Assembly: GCF_003387375.1 (NCBI RefSeq) | Contig: NZ_QUNG01000001.1 | Span: 332,510 to 396,509, forward strand | Reading direction: 5' to 3' | DNA length: 64,000 nt | Source: Marinomonas pollencensis | Lineage (GTDB): Bacteria > Pseudomonadota > Gammaproteobacteria > Pseudomonadales > Marinomonadaceae | Shown: one piece after another, positions 49,755 to 58,961 of the stretch | Position numbering within the stretch: position 1 is the first letter of the stretch | Layout of the letters: the number at the start of each line of letters is the position of its first letter | The notes under the pieces: model-generated | The model's database searches: none | What the model saw: the letters and a program-made list of their open reading frames with translations, nothing else | Told to the model about the DNA's origin: nothing | Position numbers and translations under genes: made by a program

Positions 49755-51179
49755 TTAACGGTAGCTTACGTACTTACTTTTTAAGTAAGCATCTAACGCC
49801 TCAATACCACCTTCAACACCATAGCCACTATCGCCCCAGCCGCCTAACGGCACTTCTGCAATGTGCGCAGGAACATCGTTAACACCAATTGTTCCCACCG
49901 TTAGTTGATCACTAAACTTAGCTTGTCGATCTGCATCTTTAGTAAAGAAATAACCCGCCAAGCCATAATCCACATCGTTCGCAATGCGTAACACTTCATC
50001 TTCATCATCAAAGGGTAAAATTGGCACAATAGGACCAAAGATTTCCGTGCTCATTAGCTCGGCATCTAGGCTCACGTTGGTCAATACCGTTGGCTCGAAG
50101 AAGAAGCCTTTATCACCAATACGCTTGCCTCCGGTTTCAATCTTAGCGCCTTTTGCAACAGCATCTTTTACCAACACTTCCATGGCTTCCAAACGTCGAA
50201 TATTCGCCAATGGCCCCATCTTAGTTTTCACGCCACAGCCATCACCAACCACTAATTCTTTCGCGCTTTGAACAAACACTTTTACAAATTCATCATAAAT
50301 ACTTTTATGAACAAAGAAGCGCGTTGGAGAAACACATACTTGGCCTGCGTTGAAGAACTTTTTAGCCACTAAAGATTTCGCTAATGCAGCGACTTCTACG
50401 TCATCAAATACAATAACCGGTGAGTGTCCGCCCAGCTCCATGGTCACAGGCTTCATGTACTGGCCCGCTTGTGAGGCCAGTAATTTGCCCACTGGAGAGG
50501 AACCCGTAAAAGTGATTTTACGGATAGCTGGATCAGCAATCAGCTGATTAGAAATATCTGCTGGTTTACCCAACACCATGTTTAGTGCATTACCAGGAAC
50601 ACCGGCATCGACTAAAACCTTGATCAGCTCAACAACCGAGCCTGGCGTTTCTTCAGCAGGTTTGACCACACATGAACAGCCAGCCCCCAATAAACCAGCT
50701 AATTTTTTAGCCGTTAAAACGATAGGGAAATTCCAAGGTGCGAATGCCGCAACCACGCCCACAGGCACTTTTCTAACTTGAATGCTGCAACCAGTGTCAC
50801 GGCCACTGATTAGTCGCCCTGCGACGCGACGACCTTCTTCGCCACCCCATTCAATAAAATCAGCGGCACGATCAATTTCACCAACCGATTCAGCCAGCGG
50901 TTTACCTTGCTCTAAGGTTAGGATACGAGCAATTTTTTCTTTGCGCTCACGCAGTAGATCTGCCGCGCGTTTCAAAATGTCACCACGCTCCCAAGCCGGC
51001 ACAGCGCTCCAATCTTTTAGGCCTTGCTTAGCCGCCGCAACGGCTCTCTCTATATCGTCAGAAGTAGCATGACAAAAGTGACCTATAACGTCTTCTGTTG
51101 CAGGATTAATAACAGCTTCAGTAACGCCTTCTGAGCCATCTACCCATTTACCATCAATAAATAGTTGATACTTATTCAT
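49755..51179 (-). CDS. Aldehyde dehydrogenase, succinate-semialdehyde type
   Basis: A 474-residue NAD(P)-dependent dehydrogenase of the GabD/SSADH-like branch. Segments are VGVVAAFAPWNFPIVLTAKK, the catalytic Glu in MELGGHSPVIVF, the catalytic Cys in FFNAGQVCVSPTRFF and the C-terminal GGWGDSGYGVEGGIEALD. I start at MNKYQLFIDGKW (51179), preceded by an excellent AAGGAG. A 16-residue upstream extension is ignored. It is the third gene of BCCT-lysR-ALDH. The semialdehyde or betaine-aldehyde substrate cannot be fixed. Confidence 0.9.
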   Translation of the reverse strand: MNKYQLFIDGKWVDGSEGVTEAVINPATEDVIGHFCHATSDDIERAVAAAKQGLKDWSAVPAWERGDILKRAADLLRERKEKIARILTLEQGKPLAESVGEIDRAADFIEWGGEEGRRVAGRLISGRDTGCSIQVRKVPVGVVAAFAPWNFPIVLTAKKLAGLLGAGCSCVVKPAEETPGSVVELIKVLVDAGVPGNALNMVLGKPADISNQLIADPAIRKITFTGSSPVGKLLASQAGQYMKPVTMELGGHSPVIVFDDVEVAALAKSLVAKKFFNAGQVCVSPTRFFVHKSIYDEFVKVFVQSAKELVVGDGCGVKTKMGPLANIRRLEAMEVLVKDAVAKGAKIETGGKRIGDKGFFFEPTVLTNVSLDAELMSTEIFGPIVPILPFDDEDEVLRIANDVDYGLAGYFFTKDADRQAKFSDQLTVGTIGVNDVPAHIAEVPLGGWGDSGYGVEGGIEALDAYLKSKYVSYR

Positions 51180-51260
51180 AACCACTCCTTCAATTTTAGA
51201 GGCGCATCTAATAGCATGAATCATCATTTTATTAGATCCACATAGTTCAATTATTGTTAT

Positions 51261-52136
51261 TTAAATTTCAAATCTATCTTTTATCCAATTGAGAAAAATA
51301 GTCTCATTTTTGGACAAAACATGATCGTTAGGCTCAATAATGTAGTAATTTTCTCTACATTTGATTTCACCGTAATCGAGCTTCTCCAGTTCTCCACTGT
51401 TAATAAAATGATTTACTAGAGAGCTTATTCCTAAGGCAACATAATCACCGGATATACAGGCGTTATAAGCCAATACATTACTTTCTACGCTGAGCACACT
51501 TTGTTTTTCTTCAGCTTTAGGAAAATATTCAGAAAGCCATTCTCCCCAGCCATTTTTATTCCCCATCACAGAAACAAAAGGGTGCTGGATAACATCTTCC
51601 AATGATTGAATCTTCTCTTTAGTGCGCGGCGAACATACTGGAAAAATATAGTCATTTGAAAGTTGGTGAGAATTAGAATCAGGCCATATGCCATCGCCAT
51701 ATCGAATTTCAATACTGCCATCTAAATCCCCCAAATCCGTTAACCAAAACCCGGTGTAAATTTCCACACAAATATCAGGATATTTATTATGAAATTCACT
51801 TAATGCCCTGCTGATCCAAACATCCGCAAAAGAATAATTCGATTTAACAGTGACCGTTTCTTTATGGGTTGTGCCAAACAACTGATCTGTCGCCAGCGCT
51901 ATTTTATCCATCGCCACTTTAACTATGTTGTAATAATGCTTCCCTTCATCAGTCAATATAATTCCCTTTTTCCCTCTGATAATAAGTCGCCTCCCCAAAT
52001 AATCTTCCAGTGACTTTATCTGTTGACTTACAGCCGATTGAGACACATACAATCTCTCTGCGGCTTCTGTAATCGATCCAGACTCCACGATTACTTTAAA
52101 TACAAATAGCCAGTTATTTGGAGGAGGTCTTTTCAT
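51261..52136 (-). CDS. LysR-family transcriptional regulator
   Basis: A 291-residue regulator. The N-terminal HTH (VIVESGSITEAAERLYVSQS, then SQQIKSLEDYLGRRLIIRGK) and the periplasmic-binding-like sensor (residues about 90-290, VCSPRTKEKIQSLEDV) are normal for GcvA/BetI-like LysR proteins. It lies 12 bp behind the BCCT transporter and 81 bp before the aldehyde dehydrogenase, so it is inside the operon it probably controls. It is a good candidate to bind the shared element at 53798 and 48791. Confidence 0.92.
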   Translation of the reverse strand: MKRPPPNNWLFVFKVIVESGSITEAAERLYVSQSAVSQQIKSLEDYLGRRLIIRGKKGIILTDEGKHYYNIVKVAMDKIALATDQLFGTTHKETVTVKSNYSFADVWISRALSEFHNKYPDICVEIYTGFWLTDLGDLDGSIEIRYGDGIWPDSNSHQLSNDYIFPVCSPRTKEKIQSLEDVIQHPFVSVMGNKNGWGEWLSEYFPKAEEKQSVLSVESNVLAYNACISGDYVALGISSLVNHFINSGELEKLDYGEIKCRENYYIIEPNDHVLSKNETIFLNWIKDRFEI

Positions 52137-52148
52137 TATTTTTCTTCT

Positions 52149-53711
52149 CTAATTTGGTTTACTATCTTCTTTCAGATATTTAAATGTTGTGATCATCATA
52201 CAGAATAATACGCCAATTAGAGGAAGTGCGACGATTACCGACGCTGTTTGCATACTTTTCAAGCCACCGACGAACAACAGAGTCAGGGGCAAAATGGTAA
52301 TAATAAAACACCAGAACAGACGGTTAGAGCGCTCCGGCTCTTCGCCTTCACCTAGCTTATAAGATGTAGCACAAGCCAACACATAAGCTGCAGAGTCAAA
52401 CGTTGTCGCCAACAATACAATGCCAGATAAAGCCAATGCGATTAACAAGATAGTAGCGCCTGGCAATTGCTCAAAGATGGCAACTATGGCCGCTGCACTG
52501 CCCTTAGTATTCACCACGCTTGACACATCCAGCTTGCCTGTCATTTGCAGGTCAACACCGTATCCGCCCACAACCACATAAAACAGAGTGCAACCCGCAG
52601 TACCAAACACCAACATACCAGTGACAACTTCACGGATCGTACGACCTTGAGAAATACGAGTAACGAACATTCCCATGAAAGGAGCGTAAGCAATCCACCA
52701 AGCCCAATAAAACACTGTCCAAGCCTGAGGGAAGCCACTCTTATTAACACTGTCTGTCCAAGTGCTCATTTTGATGAAGTGCTCAGCAACGTAACCTACC
52801 GAATCAAAGCCAAGGCCGATAATGAAATTCGTTGGGCCGATCACCAAGATGTAAACCACAATCGCCAATGTCAGGACGGTTGAAAAAATACTTAAACGCT
52901 TAATCCCTTTATCCAACCCCAAACCACTACTGATGGTAAAAACAGCGGTACATACCAAAATAATACTCACGTTCATCGTGAGGCTAGATTCAATGCCTAA
53001 TACATGGGAGATAGCCGTCCCTATCATCGGCGTCCCTAATCCAAGCGATGTCGCTGCAGCGCCCAAAATACCAAATAAGAACAAGTAATTAATAAATGTA
53101 CCGAGAGGACCATCAACCCATTTACCCAAGGCGCCACGGCACGACTCACTGAGGTTATAAATGTGTTTTTGGCGAACATAGTAGATATAAGACATGGCGA
53201 TGGTTGGCACACAGTAGATAGCCCACGCTGATGGCCCCCAGTGGAAAATGCCATAGGCCTGCGCCACTGTGTACATTTCCGGAGTCTTTGGAGTGATACC
53301 AAATGGTGTCCATGCATAGTGGTAGCCCCACTCGGTACCCGCCCACAACAATAAACCTGTTGCAATGCCTGCTAAGAACACCATCATTAACCAAGAACTC
53401 TTAGAAAACTCGGCCGTATCTTCTTGATTGGCACTTAACTTAATATCACCATATCGAGAGAAAGCCAGATACACTAGAAACAGCATCGCTGAGATCGGTA
53501 CCAAAAGAAAAACAGAATCGAAAGTATGAGTCATCCATTTAAACAGTGCGTTAATGACATTTTTACCTTCGACTGGGAAGGCAACCAGCGGGATAACCAC
53601 TGCTACGACAATCAAAATACTCAAGAACTGCATTTTTCTGTCGCTGTTTTTAACTGGCGTATTAGGTTCTGTAATAAAACCTTCAGCTTTAGCTTGGGGG
53701 GTATTATTCAT
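52149..53711 (-). CDS. BCCT-family betaine/carnitine/choline-type transporter
   Basis: A 520-residue secondary transporter with about 12 helices. Two conserved blocks show the aromatic substrate cage: FHWGPSAWAIY (helix 4) and FYWAWWIAYAPFMGMF (helix 8), followed by RISQGRTIREV. It imports quaternary ammonium or sulfonium compounds. It has a short C-terminus without the long osmosensing tail of BetP, so it fits nutrient uptake better than osmoprotection. It is first in the BCCT-lysR-aldehyde dehydrogenase operon and carries the shared element upstream. Confidence 0.93.
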   Translation of the reverse strand: MNNTPQAKAEGFITEPNTPVKNSDRKMQFLSILIVVAVVIPLVAFPVEGKNVINALFKWMTHTFDSVFLLVPISAMLFLVYLAFSRYGDIKLSANQEDTAEFSKSSWLMMVFLAGIATGLLLWAGTEWGYHYAWTPFGITPKTPEMYTVAQAYGIFHWGPSAWAIYCVPTIAMSYIYYVRQKHIYNLSESCRGALGKWVDGPLGTFINYLFLFGILGAAATSLGLGTPMIGTAISHVLGIESSLTMNVSIILVCTAVFTISSGLGLDKGIKRLSIFSTVLTLAIVVYILVIGPTNFIIGLGFDSVGYVAEHFIKMSTWTDSVNKSGFPQAWTVFYWAWWIAYAPFMGMFVTRISQGRTIREVVTGMLVFGTAGCTLFYVVVGGYGVDLQMTGKLDVSSVVNTKGSAAAIVAIFEQLPGATILLIALALSGIVLLATTFDSAAYVLACATSYKLGEGEEPERSNRLFWCFIITILPLTLLFVGGLKSMQTASVIVALPLIGVLFCMMITTFKYLKEDSKPN

Positions 53712-53797
53712 CTTTATTGCCTTTTTATTTTTATAATATTAGTACTCAAAACACCATTTAATAGAACACAAATAGGCTCACGGTATTTCTCTATACT

Positions 53798-53868
53798 CAT
53801 ACTGAACAAGATTTCTACCGAACAAAATTCAAATTAGTAATAGATATCAGTAGATAATCTTAAGTTAA
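53798..53868 (-). promoter_or_regulatory. Shared upstream element, copy B (BCCT operon)
   Basis: Ungapped counterpart of 48791-48861, including the identical GAACAAAATTCAAAT (from 53820) and TCAGTAGATAA blocks. Its left edge lies 86 bp upstream of the transporter start. Read leftwards, TTGTTC and CAGTAT fall in the same places as the promoter-like TTGTTC and CAATAT of copy A. The coding regions behind the copies are unrelated, so conservation points to common regulation rather than gene duplication. Confidence 0.75.
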
Positions 53869-53955
53869 AATATTTACACCTCTATGCAGCAAAAAAGTAA
53901 CGCGTTCACTCACTGTAATCATGCCCTTCCTGTTCGGCTTCACGTCTTGCCAACC

Positions 53956-53984
53956 TGTGGCATGCATTCACAATGCACGCCACA
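53956..53984. repeat. Hairpin between the lyase and BCCT genes
   Basis: Arms TGTGGCATGCATT and AATGCACGCCACA (one G-T wobble) with a three-base loop, 16 bp after the lyase stop. There is no T-run on either side, so it could be a transcript 3' stabiliser, a Rho-dependent end or a protein site. Confidence 0.5.
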
Positions 53985-54000
53985 TGAACTCAACCTCTTG

Positions 54001-55344
54001 CTAGGAAGCGTTAAGCACTTGATCCACAATATGTTGTGACAAACCCAGATAAGACGCCGGTGACAAGATGTCTGCCAGCTCTTTTTCGGAAATCAAGTCC
54101 ATAACTTCTTGGTGCTTTTTCAAAGCATCAAACAAGGAGATTTTGGCACTTTGTGCCTCACGGCACGCCTCGTAGACAATGTCATGAGATTCTTGTCGAC
54201 CAAGATGTGGGGCTAACGCCATCATTGCGGACTCTGCCACAATTAACCCATTACTGATGTTTAAGTTTTGCGCCATTTTATCTGGGAATACCTCTAGCCC
54301 CTCCAGCAAAAAGACCGCCTGAGAAACCGCACAATGACTTAATACAAACGCTTGAGGGAGAGCAATCCATTCTGCATGCCATGGTCCTGTCGCACGCTCA
54401 AAATCTGATTCTTGCGCTTCAATCAACATGCCAGCCGCTTTACTTACGCTGCTATGACAACCACGAATCACTTCACAAGAAATTGGATTGCGTTTTTGTG
54501 GCATAGTCGAAGAAGCACCACGGTCTTTAACGAATGGCTCTGCTAATTCTGAGATTTCATCCATACACATGATCATGATATCGAATGCAATTTTACTTAA
54601 TGAGCCAGTCATCAAGGCGAGACATGTCGCGGCTTCGGCAATCCCATCACGGGTTGCATGCCATGGAGCAATCGGCGCATATAAGCCTAATTCTTTGGCA
54701 AATTCGGCGGTCAGCAACTCTGCTTTATCACCAATTGAAGCCAAGGTGCCTGCTGCACCCCATAACTGAGCTCGTAGCACTCTCGGCTTCATTTCAGTAA
54801 TACGCTCGCGAGTACGATGAATACTGTCTAACCACACCGCGGCTTTATAGCCAAAGGTGATCGGCAGAGCATGTTGCAAATGAGTACGACCCGCCATTAC
54901 CGTATTTTGATGTGTTTTTGCCAAGACTTTTAAGGCGTTTTCAACCTTGTCCAAGTCTTCGCTAATCAGCTCAAAACCATTGCGAATTTGTAGAACGGAC
55001 GCCGTATCCATAATGTCTTGGGTTGTTGCGCCCCAATGAACATAGCCTGCCGCGTCGCCTTCTGTTGCGGCCACCAGTTGGCGCACTAGGCCTAAAATAG
55101 GGTAACCAACAATGCCTGTGTCTTTGGCTAACCGGTCCATATCAATGTCAACGCTGTTCGCGGCATCATTAATTTTTTTCGCGGCTTGTTGAGGAATCAT
55201 GCCTAAATTCGCTTGAGCCCTCGCTAACGCGGCCTCACTGTCTAAGTAAGCCTGCACTCTGGCCTCATCATTAAACAAAGACTGCATGCGAGTTGAATGA
55301 AAAAGAGGCGCGAATATTTTTGAATCTATGATCGACGATGTCAT
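54001..55344 (-). CDS. Fumarase/aspartase-superfamily lyase (PcaB-like)
   Basis: A 447-residue lyase. Superfamily blocks are VHWGATTQDIMDT (residues 102-114), the histidines of GRTHLQHALP (152-161) and the mobile-loop signature ASSTMPQKRNP (277-287) with the catalytic Ser. It resembles 3-carboxy-cis,cis-muconate cycloisomerase and the lyases that split N-substituted aspartates to fumarate, more than purB at 22744. No other protocatechuate genes are present, so a true PcaB role is unlikely. Next to a betaine transporter it might act on an aspartate-like quaternary amine, but that is inference. Confidence 0.85.
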   Translation of the reverse strand: MTSSIIDSKIFAPLFHSTRMQSLFNDEARVQAYLDSEAALARAQANLGMIPQQAAKKINDAANSVDIDMDRLAKDTGIVGYPILGLVRQLVAATEGDAAGYVHWGATTQDIMDTASVLQIRNGFELISEDLDKVENALKVLAKTHQNTVMAGRTHLQHALPITFGYKAAVWLDSIHRTRERITEMKPRVLRAQLWGAAGTLASIGDKAELLTAEFAKELGLYAPIAPWHATRDGIAEAATCLALMTGSLSKIAFDIMIMCMDEISELAEPFVKDRGASSTMPQKRNPISCEVIRGCHSSVSKAAGMLIEAQESDFERATGPWHAEWIALPQAFVLSHCAVSQAVFLLEGLEVFPDKMAQNLNISNGLIVAESAMMALAPHLGRQESHDIVYEACREAQSAKISLFDALKKHQEVMDLISEKELADILSPASYLGLSQHIVDQVLNAS

Positions 55345-55893
55345 TACGAAAACCCTCTAAGGTAACGTTAATTGTGTGCTATCAGATATTTTCGACACAC
55401 GACTACAAGCAAAAAAGTATCGAGATAGTGCCGAAATTGGTGATTTTATACTCGCATCGAGACAATAATTTGTCCATACATTTTTTAATAAAAATCACAA
55501 AAAGCAACAAAACCTTTAAGATAGAAATAAATTATATTAACGAAATCAATATGTTGAGTTGTGTTGATTTATTGATTAATGCGCAAAAAAGATAAAATGT
55601 ACTGACATTTGCACCTAACTTATAGATTAGAATGAATCCCCATTGCGCCACTTTCAGCAGTCAAAGCATTGCAATTGTCGAAGTTGAAAAAGTGGAATAG
55701 TAAGGCGTAACAAATAGCAATAATAGACATTAAGAGAGAAGGTTCTTCAATCTCCTCTCTGGTCAAATGAAACCTTCCTCGCGTATAGTACGCCAACCTG
55801 TTGTTGCCCCTAGCAGGCAACAACCAGCTCACTTCTAATACAAAACATTATTTTTACGCTGTTGCAGCAAACAACAAGGACGATAAGGCTGTT
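55345..55893. other. AT-rich intergenic region upstream of the MFS gene
   Basis: About 550 bp, strongly AT-rich on its left half, with the leftward promoter of the lyase and the rightward promoter of the MFS gene. A 70-codon leftward frame at 55620-55832 has no family resemblance. I see no copy of the shared element here. Confidence 0.5.
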
Positions 55894-57105
55894 ATGTCTC
55901 CGCTGTTTAAAAACCATAACTTTGTTCATTATTGGGTGGGGCAAATAGCGTCATCTTTTGCCTTTCAAATGCTCAGTGTCGGTGTTGGCTGGCAGATGTA
56001 TGAGCTAACCAACAGCCCTCTTGCCCTGGGTTTGGTAGGCCTTGCACAATTTCTTCCACAGCTGTTACTCACCTTGGTGGTGGGTCATGTGGCAGACCGA
56101 TATAACCGTCGATTAATCTGCGTTTGTACTCGGCTTTCAATGGCTCTTACGGTTGGCATCCTTGCGTTTGGCAATATTTCTGACACCATCTCGGCTCAGA
56201 TGATTTACTTTTGTGCCGCTATGCTGGGTGTCGCACGCGCTTTTGAAATGCCTGCCAACCAGGCGATTTTGCCCAACTTAGTGCCCAGCGATATGCTTTC
56301 TCGTGTTATGAGTGCCATTGCCTCTGCCCGAGAAATTTGCGTCATTGCCGGACCTGCATTAGGTGGTTTAATTTATCTGCTGGGCCCTACCACACTCTAT
56401 TTGGCCAGTATGAGCTGCTTTCTCATCGCTTGCGGTATTATGTTTTTCTTGCACTACAACTTCTCAGTAAAAGGCAAAACGCCGATTAATCTGGAACACT
56501 TATTGGGTGGTTTCTCCTTTATTCGTGGTAATAAAGTGATCTTAGGCTCCATTTCGCTGGACATGTTTGCCGTTTTACTAGGCGGGGCGACTGCGCTGTT
56601 ACCGATTGTCGCTAAAGATATCTTGCATACTGGACCATGGGGATTGGGGTTATTACGATGCGCTCCAGCATTGGGCGCTTTGCTCATGTCTATTTACCTT
56701 GCTCGTCGACCTTTAGAGCACAGTGTGGGAAAAATCATGTTTGCAGCCGTGGCGGTATTTGGCGTTGCCACCATCTTATTTGGGTTATCAGAAAGCCTAT
56801 TGTTGTCCATGTTTTCACTTGTTTTATTAGGCGCATCAGACATGATCAGTGTGGTGATACGCTCAACACTCGTACAACTAGAAACGCCAGATGAAATGCG
56901 CGGTCGTGTGAGTGCCGCCAACTCTATTTTTATTGGCAGTTCGAATCAATTAGGGGAATTTGAGTCTGGCGTGACCGCCGCATGGTTTGGTGTGGTGCCT
57001 GCTATTGTCATAGGCGGGGTGGGAACCATTGCCATTGTCGGTATTTGGATGTATTTATTCCCACACTTGGTGCAGCGCAACAAGCTAGAAGAAGCCAACG
57101 ATTAA
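55894..57105 (+). CDS. MFS transporter, EntS-like (MFS_3 type)
   Basis: A 403-residue 12-helix major facilitator. Motif A between helices 2 and 3 reads GHVADRYNRRLIC. ESAMPANQAIL-like sequence occurs as EMPANQAILPNLVPSDMLSR, typical of the EntS/multidrug MFS_3 branch. The start MSPLFKNHNFVHYWVGQ at 55894 fits the family. The open frame reaches back to 55801, but that segment is not conserved. The substrate is unknown. Confidence 0.88.
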   Translation: MSPLFKNHNFVHYWVGQIASSFAFQMLSVGVGWQMYELTNSPLALGLVGLAQFLPQLLLTLVVGHVADRYNRRLICVCTRLSMALTVGILAFGNISDTISAQMIYFCAAMLGVARAFEMPANQAILPNLVPSDMLSRVMSAIASAREICVIAGPALGGLIYLLGPTTLYLASMSCFLIACGIMFFLHYNFSVKGKTPINLEHLLGGFSFIRGNKVILGSISLDMFAVLLGGATALLPIVAKDILHTGPWGLGLLRCAPALGALLMSIYLARRPLEHSVGKIMFAAVAVFGVATILFGLSESLLLSMFSLVLLGASDMISVVIRSTLVQLETPDEMRGRVSAANSIFIGSSNQLGEFESGVTAAWFGVVPAIVIGGVGTIAIVGIWMYLFPHLVQRNKLEEAND

Positions 57106-57122
57106 CAAGTGGATAACCTAAC

Positions 57123-57152
57123 AAGAAACGGTTATTTAAATAACCGCTTCTT
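57123..57152. terminator. Hairpin at the convergent MFS / small membrane protein ends
   Basis: An imperfect 30-bp dyad centred on the perfect palindrome GGTTATTTAAATAACC. It contains the stop codon of the leftward small protein and is followed rightward by a T-rich stretch, so it can serve as the MFS terminator. Confidence 0.6.
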
Positions 57153-57404
57153 CTTAATGCGCTGCCATTTCCAACTAGGAGGAGCGCCTTTTACGATATA
57201 AACAATAATCAGCAGAACCGATAAACCGGCCACCCAAGCCGCCCAGCGCATCAAGCTTAATTTTGGGTCATGTATTACACTTACTGTCGCGACACCTATA
57301 AAATATGCCCCCAACACAAACCAACCTTGCCATGTGTTCGGCTTCCCCCAACCCCAGCCATTTTTTTTAGCTGGAAACCAAGTAGACGCTTTGTCTGTCT
57401 TCAT
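57132..57404 (-). CDS. Small two-helix membrane protein of unknown function
   Basis: A 90-residue protein. An aromatic N-terminus (WFPAKKNGWGWGKPNTWQGW) is followed by two hydrophobic helices, then a basic tail (KWQRIKKKRLFK). The ATG at 57404 has AAGGAGAC at proper spacing. The frame to 57437 is longer, but lacks a better site. Similar short Trp-rich membrane proteins are annotated as hypothetical. It lies behind folE with a 62-bp gap. Confidence 0.7.
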   Translation of the reverse strand: MKTDKASTWFPAKKNGWGWGKPNTWQGWFVLGAYFIGVATVSVIHDPKLSLMRWAAWVAGLSVLLIIVYIVKGAPPSWKWQRIKKKRLFK

Positions 57405-57466
57405 CTTGTCTCCTTCATTGGGGGCGTTATGCATCATCAGTCAAGCCAGGTTCAGTCAGTATTCAA

Positions 57467-58150
57467 TTAGCTTGCTAAAAACTCGCCACGGGTTTTATCG
57501 CTGCGCTTAAACAAGCCACCTAAAGCGGTCGTTTGGGTGGAAGAACTGGCATCCATAACCCCACGGGCTTTCACACAATAATGGGTTGCATCAATACTGA
57601 CGGCGACATTATCGGTTTCTAATAGCACCTGTAAGGTCACTAATATTTGCTGGGTTAGGCGCTCTTGTACCTGTGGTCGCTGAGCAAAAAACCTCACAAT
57701 TCGATTAATCTTTGATAGTCCAATAATCTTATTTTTCGGTAAGTAAGCGACCTTGGCAAAACCGTCTATCGTGACAAAGTGATGCTCACAAGTACTGGTA
57801 AAGCTAATATTGCTGACTTTTACCATCTCATCAACTTTCATTTTATTATCAATGACGGTGATTTTTGGAAACTGACTATAATCCAAACCCGAAAAAATTT
57901 CCTTCACGTACATTTTGGCAATACGGTGTGGCGTTTCGGCTAAGCTATCATCTGTTAGGTCTAACCCTAATGTACTGACCACATCTTCAAAAGATTGTTT
58001 GATGCGCTGGTATTTTTCTTCCGTCGTTAACCCATTGTCAATCATCGGTGTTTCGAGACCGTGATTTATCAAGGCTTCACGCACTCTAATCGCCTCTTCA
58101 GAAAGCACTAGGCTACCTACATTTGTTTTTTCTGCTACGGCAATACTCAT
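57467..58150 (-). CDS. folE: GTP cyclohydrolase I
   Basis: A 227-residue FolE that opens GTP to dihydroneopterin triphosphate for folate and monapterin synthesis. Zinc and catalytic residues are visible in [21 protein letters not shown] and in [22 protein letters not shown]-type sequence appears as [12 protein letters not shown]. The N-terminus has about 25 extra residues compared with short forms. folM is 88 bp upstream on the same strand, which points to the tetrahydromonapterin branch. Confidence 0.95.
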   Translation of the reverse strand: MSIAVAEKTNVGSLVLSEEAIRVREALINHGLETPMIDNGLTTEEKYQRIKQSFEDVVSTLGLDLTDDSLAETPHRIAKMYVKEIFSGLDYSQFPKITVIDNKMKVDEMVKVSNISFTSTCEHHFVTIDGFAKVAYLPKNKIIGLSKINRIVRFFAQRPQVQERLTQQILVTLQVLLETDNVAVSIDATHYCVKARGVMDASSSTQTTALGGLFKRSDKTRGEFLAS

Positions 58151-58238
58151 ATCTATGTCCTAAGTTGCTATACCTTGTCTAACGACATAAAGGCTTCTAT
58201 CTAAAAAGAAGTGATCTTTTATTTGCTTTATAACTTGG

Positions 58239-58961
58239 CTAAACCAAATGCCGCCCTCCATCAAGAGAGAGGGTCCGCCCTGTCATATAGCTGTTGGTTA
58301 ATACATATTGTACCGCTAGTACACCTTCTTTTTCACCTGGCGCCTGATGCAGAAGCGACTTATTCAACGCTTTTTCACGATAATCTGCGTCGTCTTCGGG
58401 GTGAAACATTAACAGTGACGGTGCGATCGAATTCACCTTCACTTTTGGTGCAAATCGTTTCGCAAAAGAATAGGTTAAATTTGCCAACCCGGCTTTGCTA
58501 GAGGCATAAGCTATGTGCTTATCACTGCCTTTTTCGGCGACATAATCCGTCATATGAATAATGTCAGCTTTTCCCAGACATTCAAAGCCTGCATATAATA
58601 AAGCTTCAAACGCAAGATTCATACGATATGGCGCAAATACATGGACTTGCCACATTTTTTCCATCAACTGTCTAGGGTCTGGGCTGATCGCCTCTGAGTC
58701 CCATTCTGAGGCATTATGAATAATCCCACGCAGCGCCGAATAATCCTGTTTGATGTGCCTAATAAAAGACTCAACCCCTTCAAACGATGAAAAGTCCGCG
58801 TACATACAGCGCGCACCGAGCTCTTCTAACAAAGCAAGGCTAGGCTTAGTAGCTCGATACGTAACCAGCACATCGAAACCATCAGCCAGTAACGCTTTAG
58901 CACAAGCCAACCCTAGCCGCTGTGCTCCTCCAGTGATGATAATGGGCATTGTGCATGTCAT
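58239..58961 (-). CDS. folM: FolM, dihydromonapterin reductase
   Basis: A 240-residue short-chain dehydrogenase, clearly closer to FolM than to general SDRs: PIIITGGAQRLGLACAKALL, HNASEWDSEA, DIIHMTDYVAEKGSDKHIAY with the catalytic Tyr-x3-Lys (YASSK) and APGEKEGVLAVQYVLTNSYM. FolM reduces dihydromonapterin to tetrahydromonapterin, the cofactor of bacterial phenylalanine hydroxylase. In Pseudomonas it groups with folE and folX. folX is not seen here. Confidence 0.92.
   Translation of the reverse strand: MTCTMPIIITGGAQRLGLACAKALLADGFDVLVTYRATKPSLALLEELGARCMYADFSSFEGVESFIRHIKQDYSALRGIIHNASEWDSEAISPDPRQLMEKMWQVHVFAPYRMNLAFEALLYAGFECLGKADIIHMTDYVAEKGSDKHIAYASSKAGLANLTYSFAKRFAPKVKVNSIAPSLLMFHPEDDADYREKALNKSLLHQAPGEKEGVLAVQYVLTNSYMTGRTLSLDGGRHLV

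Noticed and set aside
54001-55344. Annotating the lyase as PcaB (protocatechuate pathway) or a second PurB.
   Set aside because: No other pca genes nearby and the sequence differs from PurB at 22744. Only the superfamily is secure.
55620-55832. A 70-codon leftward frame upstream of the MFS gene.
   Set aside because: No ribosome binding site, no resemblance to known proteins, and it overlaps the probable promoter.
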